A DNA stretch of 59,657 nt, taken from NCBI GenBank assembly GCA_016293915.1, contig JAEDCY010000017.1, forward strand, positions 1 to 59,657, given 5' to 3'. Every line of letters starts with the position of its first letter. Position 1 is the stretch's first letter. Below the pieces are notes generated by a model. That model saw nothing but the letters and a program-made list of their open reading frames with translations, ran no database searches and was not told the DNA's origin. This document shows positions 9,552 to 17,745 of the stretch, in pieces. Made by a program: the position numbers and the translations under genes. The stretch is from Treponema sp. GTDB lineage: Bacteria; Spirochaetota; Spirochaetia; Treponematales; Treponemataceae.

Positions 9552-10004
9552 TCACTTGAATGCAGTAAGACCAAAAGGATCTTCCCAGAGGGAGCCATCT
9601 TCATATTCAATTCTGCTCACATATAAGTAATCTACATATAATGCTTCTTCCGGAAACTGATTCATAAAGCGGTCAAGACTGATACATTTTTTTAAGGAAT
9701 CGCCGGCTTCGATTCTGCTTTCAATTTCTAAGTTTATTCTGTTGCTGCATTCGCGAGCCGGTTCTCCATCCTTATCAAACAAAAAAAAGGCAACTGATAT
9801 TTCTTTTACTTGTTTAACCGACTGGTTATAAAACTGAAAATTAAGTCCACAAACAGAATAGTTGTCAGAATCAGCTTCCATAACAAATTCTCCTGCTACA
9901 AGATAAGGAAGAGATTCTATTGAAAAATTTTTACAAGCAGAAAAAGCCGTTGTACAAAAAATCACAAGGCAAAATAATGATAAAGTCAAAAAGTTCTTTT
10001 TCAT
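9552..10004 (-). CDS. lipoprotein of the secretion operon, unknown function
   Basis: 150 residues with a lipobox (TAFSAC, Cys24). The mature part looks like a single beta-sandwich: alternating hydrophobic strands, GLNFQFYNQSVKQVKEISVAF and YLYVSRIEYEDGS. This pattern recalls FxLD-type or immunoglobulin-like additions in membrane lipoproteins, but no family is recognised with confidence. Its ATG overlaps the stop of the preceding gene (ATGA-type overlap of 4 nt), indicating translational coupling. It is 7 nt upstream of the protease gene. Confidence 0.65.
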   Translation of the reverse strand: MKKNFLTLSLFCLVIFCTTAFSACKNFSIESLPYLVAGEFVMEADSDNYSVCGLNFQFYNQSVKQVKEISVAFFLFDKDGEPARECSNRINLEIESRIEAGDSLKKCISLDRFMNQFPEEALYVDYLYVSRIEYEDGSLWEDPFGLTAFK

Positions 10005-10576
10005 TTTATAAAAACCTCCAGATTTTTCACATATTCACAAAAGGCACTTTCTTTTAATGAAGAAAGAATTTCAGTTTTTTTGTTCTTTGAATCCGCCAGA
10101 AAAAATTTATAACTTTGAACAAGCCCCCACTCTGCAGATTTTTTTTCGCAGCTTACACTGTCCAAAAGCTTACAGGCGGTCTGAATCTCATCACGAAGAA
10201 TAAGTTCATCGACAAGGTCTATCACAGCTTTTACTGATTTAACCTGACAGCAGAAAATATCCCCTCTGTTAATAAATTGATAATTTACATCAGAAAGTTT
10301 TGAATAGTTTTTCTTCTCACCCGAAAAGATAATTTTTCCAGACGGAACATTTTCAATAACAAATATTCCATTTTCATTTGTAACAGCCGATTTCATACCC
10401 GAAAATCCACAAAAAGCATGAATAACAAAACCTTTCACAGGTCTGTTATTTTCATCAACTACAAGCCCACACAAATCTGCATTACCTGAAAATTTTGGTT
10501 TTGTAGCACAGGATGAAATCAAACAAAAAAAGAAAAATAATAAACAGAACCGACAGATAATTTTTCTACATTCCAT
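10001..10576 (-). CDS. lipoprotein with carboxypeptidase-regulatory-like domain
   Basis: 191 residues with a lipobox (LISSC, Cys23). Residues about 34-90 match the carboxypeptidase regulatory-like beta-sandwich: LCGLVVDENNRPVKGFVIH, then TNENGIFVIENVPSGKIIF. The rest is predicted helical and unrecognised. The start has an AAGGAGG Shine-Dalgarno. It is coupled to the next lipoprotein by a 4-nt overlap and follows the GspL-like gene by 15 nt. Such domains often serve as periplasmic structural modules; a pilotin-like role for the secretin is only a guess from context. Confidence 0.7.
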   Translation of the reverse strand: MECRKIICRFCLLFFFFCLISSCATKPKFSGNADLCGLVVDENNRPVKGFVIHAFCGFSGMKSAVTNENGIFVIENVPSGKIIFSGEKKNYSKLSDVNYQFINRGDIFCCQVKSVKAVIDLVDELILRDEIQTACKLLDSVSCEKKSAEWGLVQSYKFFLADSKNKKTEILSSLKESAFCEYVKNLEVFIK

Positions 10577-10591
10577 ATATCAAACCTCCTT

Positions 10592-11845
10592 TTACTGATT
10601 TTTTTGAACAAGGCGTTCTATTTTGCCCTTCTCATTTTTGTAAAAAACTATTGTTGTATTATCCGCAGACTTTATTTCTCCGATTTTTCTATTGAGTTTA
10701 TTTTGAACTTGCACTGAATCAGATGCTTTCTTTTTTACGGCAGTGCTCCTGTCAGGAGTTTTCTTATTATTTTTTATTTCAAAGAAATTCAGATTTTCAT
10801 AAAGCAGACTCAGATCAAAACCTGTTATTACTTTCTGCTGTTCAGGTTCAATTGTAATTCCAACACAAGTTTTACCATCCCCAGAACAATCCACAGTTAC
10901 TTCAATAATCTTTCTTTTCTCCAAAGTGATTATGTCTGCAATTTCTTTGAATAACTTTTTGTTTTCAGTATCAAAACTACAGGTAAACGTAATATGATAA
11001 GGAGGTGCCTTTTCTTCAGTCAAAACAGCATTATTTAACAAAATTGTTTTCCTTAATTTTTTATTAAAATCTGCATTTTCTAAATTCTTATCAGTTAATA
11101 TGTCATTCGAACTTTTTTCTTCATTTCTCTTAAAAGAAGAAAGTTTTTGTGAATAAAAAACCTGCATGAGAGGAAGTCCGTTTTCATAAGAAACAAATTC
11201 TTCTGTCTGAGTTCGAGCTGTAAAATCTTTCAAAGCAGTTAAATCTTCCGGATAAATTCCACGAAGCCTAGCAGACAGTTTTTCTGTAAACCCATCCAGT
11301 TTCCATTCGAAAAAACTTATCCTTCCATCAGACTTATTCAAAACGTCAAAAAACAAATAACATACAGAAGAGGCTGCTGCTGCGGAAATTTCTGGTGCTG
11401 ACACAGGTATATTTTCAGACGTTGAAAACTCATCCGTCAAACTTACCTTACCTTCTATTCCCGCAAAGACTTTTCCACATGACAGACCTGTAAGACCAAT
11501 CAATACACATGTAATTACACCAAGTCCAGTCAGCCGAAACCTTGAATTTACAAAGAATCTATGCTTCAGTTTTTCTACAAAAAAACCTGTTCCGGAAAGC
11601 TTTCTTTTTCCTTCGTACTCGGCAAGTTTCCTTTTACTCATCACAAGCACATCAGCAGAGATTCCTTTTTTCCCGATTTTCCGCACGGCCGCATCAAAAC
11701 AAAACTCATCTGAAAAACAGGGATGCATTTTCTCAAGTTCAGAGTAAAGATATTGTTTTCTACGTTTTCCTAAAGCTGCAGAAAACGGCAGTAAAACCTC
11801 ATATTTTTCAAAATCATTTTGTCTTAAAACATTTGTTTTCTGCAT
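10592..11845 (-). CDS. bitopic membrane protein, GspL-like by context
   Basis: 417 residues. A cytoplasmic N-terminal part (about 1-100) contains LPFSAALGKRRKQYLYSEL and ADVLVMSKRKLAEY, reminiscent of the truncated actin-like cytoplasmic domain of GspL/PilM proteins. A single TM segment follows (about 104-125), then a long extracytoplasmic region with charged helices. Its place behind gspG in a gspDEFG operon is where GspL/GspM assembly-platform proteins usually lie. The similarity is weak, so the name rests mostly on topology and position. The ATG at 11845 follows GGAGAGG. Codon use resembles its neighbours. Confidence 0.5.
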   Translation of the reverse strand: MQKTNVLRQNDFEKYEVLLPFSAALGKRRKQYLYSELEKMHPCFSDEFCFDAAVRKIGKKGISADVLVMSKRKLAEYEGKRKLSGTGFFVEKLKHRFFVNSRFRLTGLGVITCVLIGLTGLSCGKVFAGIEGKVSLTDEFSTSENIPVSAPEISAAAASSVCYLFFDVLNKSDGRISFFEWKLDGFTEKLSARLRGIYPEDLTALKDFTARTQTEEFVSYENGLPLMQVFYSQKLSSFKRNEEKSSNDILTDKNLENADFNKKLRKTILLNNAVLTEEKAPPYHITFTCSFDTENKKLFKEIADIITLEKRKIIEVTVDCSGDGKTCVGITIEPEQQKVITGFDLSLLYENLNFFEIKNNKKTPDRSTAVKKKASDSVQVQNKLNRKIGEIKSADNTTIVFYKNEKGKIERLVQKNQ

Positions 11846-11864
11846 TATTATTCCTCTCCTTTAT

Positions 11865-12200
11865 TCAGTTTTCTTTTCTGCAATATACTTCTCCATTACC
11901 CCAGGGGCCTTTCCATTTTCCAAGATATAAATCACACCCAGCATCTTCCAGTTTTTCCCACCCGATAAAATCCAGCATCCACATTTCACGACAAACCGAT
12001 TCCCATTCATCAAGATTAGAAAAACCTTTCCCCTCACAGGCATTTCGAAAGCTTGAAGATATAAATCTGATAGAATCACGTTTCTGAATGCTTTGATGAA
12101 TTTTAATTTCCAACTGATTTATAACTTTTAACTGATTTGAATAAAGCGGACAAAAAAGACCTGTTATCAAAATTAAAACAGCTACATCAGTTAATCTCAT
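11865..12200 (-). CDS. small membrane-anchored protein of the secretion operon
   Basis: 111 residues: a hydrophobic N-terminus (residues 4-18, VAVLILITGLF...) and a soluble region with four Cys and several Trp (WESVCREMWMLDFIGWEK). Its start overlaps the stop of the preceding small gene by 4 nt (ATGA). It lacks the Gly/Glu5 cleavage signal of a true pseudopilin. Minor pseudopilin or GspM-like partner are both possible; I do not recognise it. Confidence 0.55.
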   Translation of the reverse strand: MRLTDVAVLILITGLFCPLYSNQLKVINQLEIKIHQSIQKRDSIRFISSSFRNACEGKGFSNLDEWESVCREMWMLDFIGWEKLEDAGCDLYLGKWKGPWGNGEVYCRKEN

Positions 12201-12424
12201 TTTTCACTGCCTGAATGCCTCCAATCAGAATCCAGATTAATATTTTTCGAAATCTCCATTCTATTTTTATTTTCAAATTCTGCAGCTACAACAGAAGTTT
12301 CTTTTTCGCATAATCTGAATCTCATACGACGCTCAGAGGCTATTGACCCAAGCACCAGAGCTAAGGATGTACAGCAGGCTATAACTCCTGCAAGCACAGC
12401 TTTATTTCCATGAACAAATATCAT
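12197..12424 (-). CDS. 75-residue membrane protein overlapping gspG
   Basis: The frame is open much further upstream, but only the last 76 codons look real: the ATG at 12424 has a good AAGGAG at 6 nt and overlaps the end of gspG by 23 nt. The product has a TM segment (about 9-28) followed by a short charged tail (ERRMRFRLCEKE). No prepilin cleavage site is visible. Its translation is probably coupled to gspG and to the next gene (4-nt overlap). Unrecognised; probably a small assembly component. Confidence 0.55.
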   Translation of the reverse strand: MIFVHGNKAVLAGVIACCTSLALVLGSIASERRMRFRLCEKETSVVAAEFENKNRMEISKNINLDSDWRHSGSEK

Positions 12425-12899
12425 CCGCTTCTCCTTTTCCACCTTCTTTGCAGTCGGCTCCGTATGAGACAAGAATAAAGGGCAAACCCTCAGGTACCTC
12501 TGACGGCATAACGGAACTTTCAGAGCTGAGATACTTAAAATCGGTTCCCCACGGATCATGGCCTGGTTCACGGTCAAGGTATGGTCCGTTCCAATTTTCC
12601 GGTACCGGATAGAAAACTGGTTTTCGCCATAAGGCAGAAAGCCCCTGCTCTGTCGTTGGAAATCTTCCGCAGTCAATGAAGTAGATCTGGAGTGCACTAC
12701 AGTACTGTTCAATCTGATTTTTCGCCGCTGTTTTTTTTGCTGCGGAAATAAGCTTTGTTGCAGAGAAAACGCTTCCCGCTGTGAGAACCGCACCGATTGC
12801 GATGACTGCAACGGTTTCGACATAAGTAAAACCGGCTTCCCTTTTTCCAAGTTTTTTAAAAGCATGACAAAACCTCCTGTAAAAGTTTTTTCTTTTCAT
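12402..12899 (-). CDS. gspG: type II secretion major pseudopilin GspG
   Basis: 165 residues. A prepilin leader ends at residue 22 with REAG/FTYVE, i.e. Gly at -1, Phe at +1 and Glu at +5, followed by the hydrophobic assembly helix. The C-terminal half has the GspG signature: GRFPTTEQGLSALW, WNGPYLDREPGHDPWGTDFKY, then VSYGADCKEGGKGEADDICSW, including the Asp-rich calcium-binding end. Function: polymerises into the inner-membrane pseudopilus that drives substrates through the secretin. GGAGG precedes the ATG. A prepilin peptidase is needed but not encoded here. Confidence 0.93.
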   Translation of the reverse strand: MKRKNFYRRFCHAFKKLGKREAGFTYVETVAVIAIGAVLTAGSVFSATKLISAAKKTAAKNQIEQYCSALQIYFIDCGRFPTTEQGLSALWRKPVFYPVPENWNGPYLDREPGHDPWGTDFKYLSSESSVMPSEVPEGLPFILVSYGADCKEGGKGEADDICSWK

Positions 12900-12927
12900 T
12901 TATTCCTCCACATTTCCCATATTTTTT

Positions 12928-13824
12928 TCACATCCAGCCGATATCATTGATGAGCGGCATAAAAAAGGTCATCAAAAGCATCAGCAAAAAGATTCCGGTA
13001 ATCGCAATAAAAACAGGCTCAATAAGCGACATACATAAAGTTCTTCGTTTATCTTTTTCCGAAACAAGATATGCAGCAATTCTTCCAAATAAATCGTCTT
13101 TGCTGCCGCCCAAATCTGCAAAATAAAAGGCTTCCTTAAGTTTTGAATCAAAAACAGAACCTGAAGCACACGAAAAAGCCGTAGTCAGGTCCATTCCATA
13201 AGAAAGCTTTATTCTTGCACTTTCAAAAAGGTTTCCTTTTTTGCAGGAAGGACCTGCAACCTGAACCGCACATCCCACAGCCTCAGAAAGTTCAATTCCA
13301 TTCCGCAAAAGAAAATCAACAGCAAGAAAAGCTTCCGAAAGTCTGTCGCCAGCGAGCATTTTTACAATTAAAAGAAAAACTACGCCACAAACAAAAATCA
13401 GAGCCAAAACATATTTAACAAGCAGAACAAAATCCGCAGTCTTTGTATAAAGCCCTATAAAAACACAAGCTCCCACAGAAAGCAGAATTACAAAGCCCGG
13501 ATAAACAGTTGCTCCGACCAGCCTTCTCTTATCAGCAGCTTCTCGTTCAAGCTTTTCTTTCAGATAGGTAACAGCCGATTTCAAATCCCCGTTTTTTTCC
13601 GCCAGCTGAATAAACGAAATATAAACATCATCAAAATTAATAAAACCGCAAGTTCTGAGAGCATTTGAAAAATAATTTCCCTTTTCCAGCGCCGAGAAAA
13701 TCGCCATTGCTGCCCGGCTCACACCATCCCTCTTCGGCTTTCTACTCATAACAAGAATGCTTTGCGAAAGCCCCAGCCCCTGTCTTACAAAAAGCTCACA
13801 CAACGCCTTTGTGAATTCCAGCAT
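12928..13824 (-). CDS. gspF: type II secretion platform protein GspF
   Basis: 298 residues with three hydrophobic segments (about 108-128, 137-157 and 270-292) and two T2SS-F repeats: GLGLSQSILVMSRKP...FSALEKGNYFSNAL and GIELSEAVGCAV...LSYGMDLTTAF, each ending near an AEKNGDL or ADLGGSKDDL acidic turn. This is shorter than the usual near-400 residues because the cytoplasmic N-terminus is reduced. I choose the ATG at 13824 (GGAGG at 7 nt) rather than 13842. It overlaps gspE by 29 nt, implying coupled translation. It forms the inner-membrane base that couples the ATPase to pseudopilus growth. Confidence 0.9.
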   Translation of the reverse strand: MLEFTKALCELFVRQGLGLSQSILVMSRKPKRDGVSRAAMAIFSALEKGNYFSNALRTCGFINFDDVYISFIQLAEKNGDLKSAVTYLKEKLEREAADKRRLVGATVYPGFVILLSVGACVFIGLYTKTADFVLLVKYVLALIFVCGVVFLLIVKMLAGDRLSEAFLAVDFLLRNGIELSEAVGCAVQVAGPSCKKGNLFESARIKLSYGMDLTTAFSCASGSVFDSKLKEAFYFADLGGSKDDLFGRIAAYLVSEKDKRRTLCMSLIEPVFIAITGIFLLMLLMTFFMPLINDIGWM

Positions 13825-15205
13825 ACTCCTGCCTCCTTCCATAAAGCGGGAACTTCCGCCGCCTGTTTTTTTGATTTCCCTTCATCACCTTCAGAGACTC
13901 TCGAAGAACTTCCTCATAATTTGTAAAATGCTCAAAAAGACCTTCAAGAACATCCTCAGAATCAGCCACAGCAGCCTCTCTGCTAAACTTCTCCTTGGAA
14001 AGAGCAATATCCGCATAAAGCTTCATCCGTCCGCCAAGTTCATTCAATTCCTGGCAAATCACTCCACGCAATACCTGACACAAAAGCCTTCTGTCCACGC
14101 CAAGATTTTCCAGCCTGAAAACTGCCTCCGAAGCGCAGCCCGCATGAAGAGTTGCAAAAACAAGATGACCTGTAAGAGATGCCCTCAAAGCAGCTGCGGC
14201 ACTTTCTTCATCACGAATCTCGCCAATCATAATTACATCCGGGTCTTGTCTAAAAATGTGATTCAGGGCATCCGAAAAACCATTTCTTTCATCAACCTTT
14301 ATCTGAGTAACACCGGGTATCACATACTCTGGAGGATCTTCAAGACTTATAATCTTCAAAGAACCATTCGCTGCTTTTTCAATTTCCACAAGTAAAGATG
14401 CAACAGTAGTTGATTTACCAGCCCCCGTAGGACCACACACAAGAACAAGCCCGCTCGAAAGAGAAATCAAGCCCTCATTACCACAAAGAACTTCTATCTG
14501 ATTTACATTAAAACCAAGTTCCTCAATACAAAGCGGAATTCTCGAAGCATCAAGCAGCCTCATTACAAGAGACTCTTCACCAGAAAACTTTCTTCCAATA
14601 ATAGCCATTGTAGAAACACGCAGAAAAAATGGATTTTTATTTCCATATACAAAATGGCCATCCTGACATCGTCTTTTCTCAATAACATTCAGTCCGGCAA
14701 GCAGTTTTATTCTCTGCACCAACTCAATACTCTTTTCATTCTGAAGAACCATAAGCTCTTCCAGTCGCCCGTTTATCCTGAGTCTCACACAGTTACCTTC
14801 AATATGAATATCAGTTGCACCTCGTGTTCTAGCCTCATTTAATATGCTGTCCAAAAGTAAAACTGCAGCAGCCTCGCGCTGAGTTTTTAAAACCTCCTCA
14901 GACTCCTCTGCTGCAACAACTCCTGTTTCAGCACGATAAAGCTGAGACACACATTTTTTAAGTCTTTCCCTGCTTCCTTTTTCAAAATCGATTTTTATAA
15001 GATTTCTAAAAGAAGCCGGACATTCCGCAATTTTTCTCACACCATCCACGTAACGCTCAAATGCCCTCGAAAGTCTTCCACGCAAAACTTCGTTACCCGC
15101 ATCCGTAATCAAAAACCTTATACAGGCACCTTCCTGCTCCAGAACTGCAACTCCGTTATAAATGCAGTAAGCAGGAGTCAGACAAAAATCATATTTTATA
15201 TTCAT
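13796..15205 (-). CDS. gspE: type II secretion ATPase GspE
   Basis: 469 residues. T2SE domain with Walker A GPTGAGKST (258-266), Asp box (ISLEDPPEY, about 286-294), Walker B region DPDVIMIGEIRDEES (321-335) and His box SLTGHLVFATLH (343-354). The zinc-binding tetracysteine loop typical of GspE/PilB is missing: the region after the His box reads VICQELNELGG with a single Cys. The start overlaps the gspD stop by one base (TAATG). Known role: cytoplasmic hexameric motor powering pseudopilus extension. PilB/PilT-type motors are alternatives, but the neighbours are GspF, G and D. Confidence 0.92.
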   Translation of the reverse strand: MNIKYDFCLTPAYCIYNGVAVLEQEGACIRFLITDAGNEVLRGRLSRAFERYVDGVRKIAECPASFRNLIKIDFEKGSRERLKKCVSQLYRAETGVVAAEESEEVLKTQREAAAVLLLDSILNEARTRGATDIHIEGNCVRLRINGRLEELMVLQNEKSIELVQRIKLLAGLNVIEKRRCQDGHFVYGNKNPFFLRVSTMAIIGRKFSGEESLVMRLLDASRIPLCIEELGFNVNQIEVLCGNEGLISLSSGLVLVCGPTGAGKSTTVASLLVEIEKAANGSLKIISLEDPPEYVIPGVTQIKVDERNGFSDALNHIFRQDPDVIMIGEIRDEESAAAALRASLTGHLVFATLHAGCASEAVFRLENLGVDRRLLCQVLRGVICQELNELGGRMKLYADIALSKEKFSREAAVADSEDVLEGLFEHFTNYEEVLRESLKVMKGNQKNRRRKFPLYGRRQEYAGIHKGVV

Positions 15206-17289
15206 TACAAAGCCCCCTCTTTTTCAGAATACCTTGCAATAAGTTTTTCAAAAGACTCATATACCCAGCTGTGATCCGTATTCTCTTGAACCATATCATA
15301 AGGCTCTCCCTCCAGATGCGGTACAAGATAAATAACCATCTGCATATTTTCACGGGTTTTATTTTTGTTCTTAAAAAGATTTCCCAACAATGGAATCTTC
15401 GAAATTAAAGGGCTTCGTTTCTGCTGTTGGCTTTCTGCAGTCTGAACAAGGCCGCTCAAAACAACAGGCACACCACTCTTCCCACATACCTCTGTAGTTA
15501 CAAGCTTTTCCGAAGTCGGCGGAGGATTTCCCGTAGCTCCGGAAGTATCATTTCCCTGTCGCGAAACCGAAGCCGTAACCTTACTGGTAATCATTCCATC
15601 CCCGCTCACCCAGCCAAGAACATCAAGCTTAATACCAGAAGCAATCTCCCTTGTTACTCCCGAATAAAGGGGTTTTCCAGTTTCCGGGTCAACATTGTTA
15701 TCGCGGTAACGGTAAGTATTAGTATTTTGAAAATGAATCTCCCGGCCAGAAACACCATGCAGCGTAGTATCTGCATAAACACGGGTGTTGTTTTCTTCAA
15801 TCGAAGCCTGTAATTCCGCAGCAAAACTTAAACCAAAAGAGGTAACCACATTCAGATTCAGCCCCATCACAGAACCAAGCACAGCAGAAGCTCCATGTCT
15901 ATCTCCGGCATTCAGAGTCTTTGCCCCGAAGGAAGAAGCCCAGTCATTCTGTAAAGTTTCGTCATATTGCAGAATCAAAAGATCATAGCTAAGACGGACA
16001 ACAGGTCTGTCACAAAGTTCAAGTTGAGAACACAAAGCCTTATACGCTTCTTCCGTTCCCTTAAAATAAATCCGGGCAGAATCATCCGCCACAAAAAGCG
16101 AACTCCGCTCAACTCCCGGCGGCAAATGCTCCAGAAACTCCGCCGGCTTCAGGTATTTAAGATTTACAAGATAAGTAGAAAGCTCAATATCCGCCTCTTC
16201 AATCAGAGTCTCAATAACAGAAGCCTCACGCTCACTTGCATAACATAAAAAAGTATATTCATCGGCAAGCTGAATAGTTTCCAGCTTACCCACTCTCTTA
16301 AAAACAAAGGTTAAAAAATCCTGAGACTTAGTAAAACGTAAAGTGAATTTCCGCCAGCTTCTTTTTCCACTCACAAGCTGAGCCCGTGCATCCGCATTTG
16401 CAAAGATGTAGTAAATGCCATTTTCCAGAACAAAATCAAAACCGCACTGAGCGCAAAGAACAAACAAAGCATCTTTAAAATCCGATCCAACAAAAACAGA
16501 CCTCTGAATCTTACAATCCGCATCAGCCAGCAGACAAAAACTTTTTCCTGAAGGAGTACTCAAATCATCTGAAGGAATTCTATGACTAAACAATTCATCT
16601 AATACCACCGAAAACCTGCAATCCTCTACATCCACAAAAAACTCACCAGTCTCAAGCACTTCAACTTTCATCATCCCCGAAAAACCATCAGCACGCTGAC
16701 CGGCACCAACACCGCCCCGCTGCACCAGATTATTTTTCACAAAATGATATCCGGACTCATCTTCCTCAACGACATAAACACCAAAACGTTTCGCAAGACA
16801 ATCCATCAACACCGCTTCAGAAAGTCCCTTAAAGCAAACCGAAATCCTCTGCGTCGGCAGCGTCTCAAACGTCACAACACGATTCATTACCTTCGACAGC
16901 TTTTCAACAATCTGTACCGGAAGTAAATCGTACGCTTCAACAGAATATGCACCGTCTTCTACTACCACACAAATCCTGCTTACAGTCCAAACACCGCCAT
17001 CCCGTCTCACAAACAGTCTGTTCGTCCTCAAAAAAGCCTCAAAAGCCAAATCAAAGTCCCCGCCTGCAAATTTCAAATCACCCTTACCACTGACAGTGTC
17101 ATCAGGTACAATCGAAATCCCAGTGTCAACCGACACCGCAAACAAGATGTCTTTAATCTCACAATCCTCAAAATCCCAGCTGAAAACCGCCCCCTGCGCA
17201 ACCGCAAAATGACAAAGAACTAAGCCCACACCCACGACCATCAGACCCCTTTTCATCTTTTCCAAAAACCAAGCAAACGTCCGTCTCAA
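15205..17289 (-). CDS. gspD: type II secretion secretin GspD
   Basis: 694 residues, signal peptide ending AVA-QG near residue 32. Several secretin N-type domains precede the barrel: FEDCEIKDILFAVSVDTGISI (about 41), a second copy near 120, and a third in the VEDCRFSVVLDELFSH region. The C-terminal secretin core ends with VVLSGLVQTAES, ISKIPLLGNLFKNK and MVIYLVPHLE. It forms the outer-membrane exit channel. The first in-frame start is TTG with GGAGG 9 nt upstream; an ATG 33 nt later (17256) has a weaker site. First gene of the operon, directly downstream of the shared promoter-like element. Confidence 0.9.
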   Translation of the reverse strand: MRRTFAWFLEKMKRGLMVVGVGLVLCHFAVAQGAVFSWDFEDCEIKDILFAVSVDTGISIVPDDTVSGKGDLKFAGGDFDLAFEAFLRTNRLFVRRDGGVWTVSRICVVVEDGAYSVEAYDLLPVQIVEKLSKVMNRVVTFETLPTQRISVCFKGLSEAVLMDCLAKRFGVYVVEEDESGYHFVKNNLVQRGGVGAGQRADGFSGMMKVEVLETGEFFVDVEDCRFSVVLDELFSHRIPSDDLSTPSGKSFCLLADADCKIQRSVFVGSDFKDALFVLCAQCGFDFVLENGIYYIFANADARAQLVSGKRSWRKFTLRFTKSQDFLTFVFKRVGKLETIQLADEYTFLCYASEREASVIETLIEEADIELSTYLVNLKYLKPAEFLEHLPPGVERSSLFVADDSARIYFKGTEEAYKALCSQLELCDRPVVRLSYDLLILQYDETLQNDWASSFGAKTLNAGDRHGASAVLGSVMGLNLNVVTSFGLSFAAELQASIEENNTRVYADTTLHGVSGREIHFQNTNTYRYRDNNVDPETGKPLYSGVTREIASGIKLDVLGWVSGDGMITSKVTASVSRQGNDTSGATGNPPPTSEKLVTTEVCGKSGVPVVLSGLVQTAESQQQKRSPLISKIPLLGNLFKNKNKTRENMQMVIYLVPHLEGEPYDMVQENTDHSWVYESFEKLIARYSEKEGAL

Positions 17290-17305
17290 GTTTTTTAACC
17301 TCCAC

Positions 17306-17373
17306 CTATATAATTGCCACCGTTTTCGTTTTTGGACAAAAATTCATAAAAAAATTTCAAAAAAATTAAAAAA
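17306..17373 (-). promoter_or_regulatory. promoter-like element of gspD operon, shared with ssb
   Basis: On the minus strand 17340-17306 reads TTTGTCCAAAAACGAA, six variable bases, then GGCAATTATATAG, ending just before the gspD Shine-Dalgarno. Immediately upstream are four T-tracts (17338-17373) spaced about 8-11 nt. The same 35-bp arrangement, 31/35 identical and also with phased T-tracts, precedes ssb at 26701-26735. It has no good sigma-70 -35/-10 pair at 17 nt, so an activator site or alternative sigma promoter is possible. Confidence 0.6.
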
Positions 17374-17396
17374 TTCTGTTTTTTCCTTAACCAAAT

Positions 17397-17520
17397 GGAG
17401 GGGGAAGTCTCCCCCTGCGCTCCCAAGTCCTCAGTCGCGGTGCTTTCGGCAGGCTCAATCACCACTCCTTCCGGTCTTGTCCGCTACCCCCTCAGCGGGG
17501 GCCTCCCCCGCAACGCCCCC
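17397..17520. repeat. GC-rich palindromic repeat, family A (intergenic copy)
   Basis: Begins with the hairpin GGAGGGGGAAG/TCTCCCCCTG and ends with CTACCCCCTC AGCGGGGG CCTCCCCC GCAACGCCCCC. The centre holds a degenerate copy of the GGTTTCGACAAGCTCAACC-type repeat. Related copies are at 41281-41380, inside the ABC-F gene at 44331-44438 and inside polA at 58708-58797. With the promoter on one side and the corA leader on the other, it accounts for most of the 456-nt gap between gspD and corA. Confidence 0.75.
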
Positions 17521-17626
17521 ACCGAAGGCCAGTATTTTTAAGATTTAAAAACTTGAACACTTCGTTCAAATTCATTAAAATCGAGACATCAGTTTGATTC
17601 TTAATTTCTTAATTCAGGAGGCAGAT

Positions 17627-17698
17627 ATGGACAGTGGTTCGAGTTATCCCATACGTTCAATAAAAAATCAAAAAGACCTCCTGACTCAGCACTACTAA
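17627..17698 (+). CDS. candidate corA leader peptide (23 residues)
   Basis: A 23-codon frame (MDSGSSYPIRSIKNQKDLL then TQHY) starts with ATG preceded by AGGAGG at 5 nt, the best ribosome site in this region. It ends 47 nt before corA. Its Shine-Dalgarno (CAGGAGG, 17615-17621) is perfectly complementary to CCTCCTG inside its own last codons (17677-17683). Salmonella corA is known to have a leader peptide (corL), which makes the idea reasonable, but no sequence relationship is claimed. Confidence 0.4.
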   Translation: MDSGSSYPIRSIKNQKDLLTQHY

Positions 17699-17699
17699 A

Positions 17700-17745
17700 A
17701 ATCGCACAACAGTCATAGAGGCCTCAAAAGTATGAGAGGTTAATC
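17700..17745 (+). promoter_or_regulatory. corA: folded leader masking the corA ribosome site
   Basis: Between the leader stop and corA lie TCATA GAGGCCTC AAAAG TATGA GAGG. TCATA can pair with TATGA, and CCTC with the GAGG of the corA Shine-Dalgarno, so the corA start may be masked unless an upstream event opens it. I see no M-box-like architecture. Confidence 0.35.

Noticed and set aside
12425..12865. Upstream two thirds of the frame ending at 12197
   Set aside because: It overlaps gspG in another frame and is unlike protein; only the last 76 codons, behind a good ribosome site, are accepted.
17538..17745. Magnesium riboswitch (M-box or ykoK type) upstream of corA
   Set aside because: None of the expected architecture could be recognised; a leader peptide fits better.
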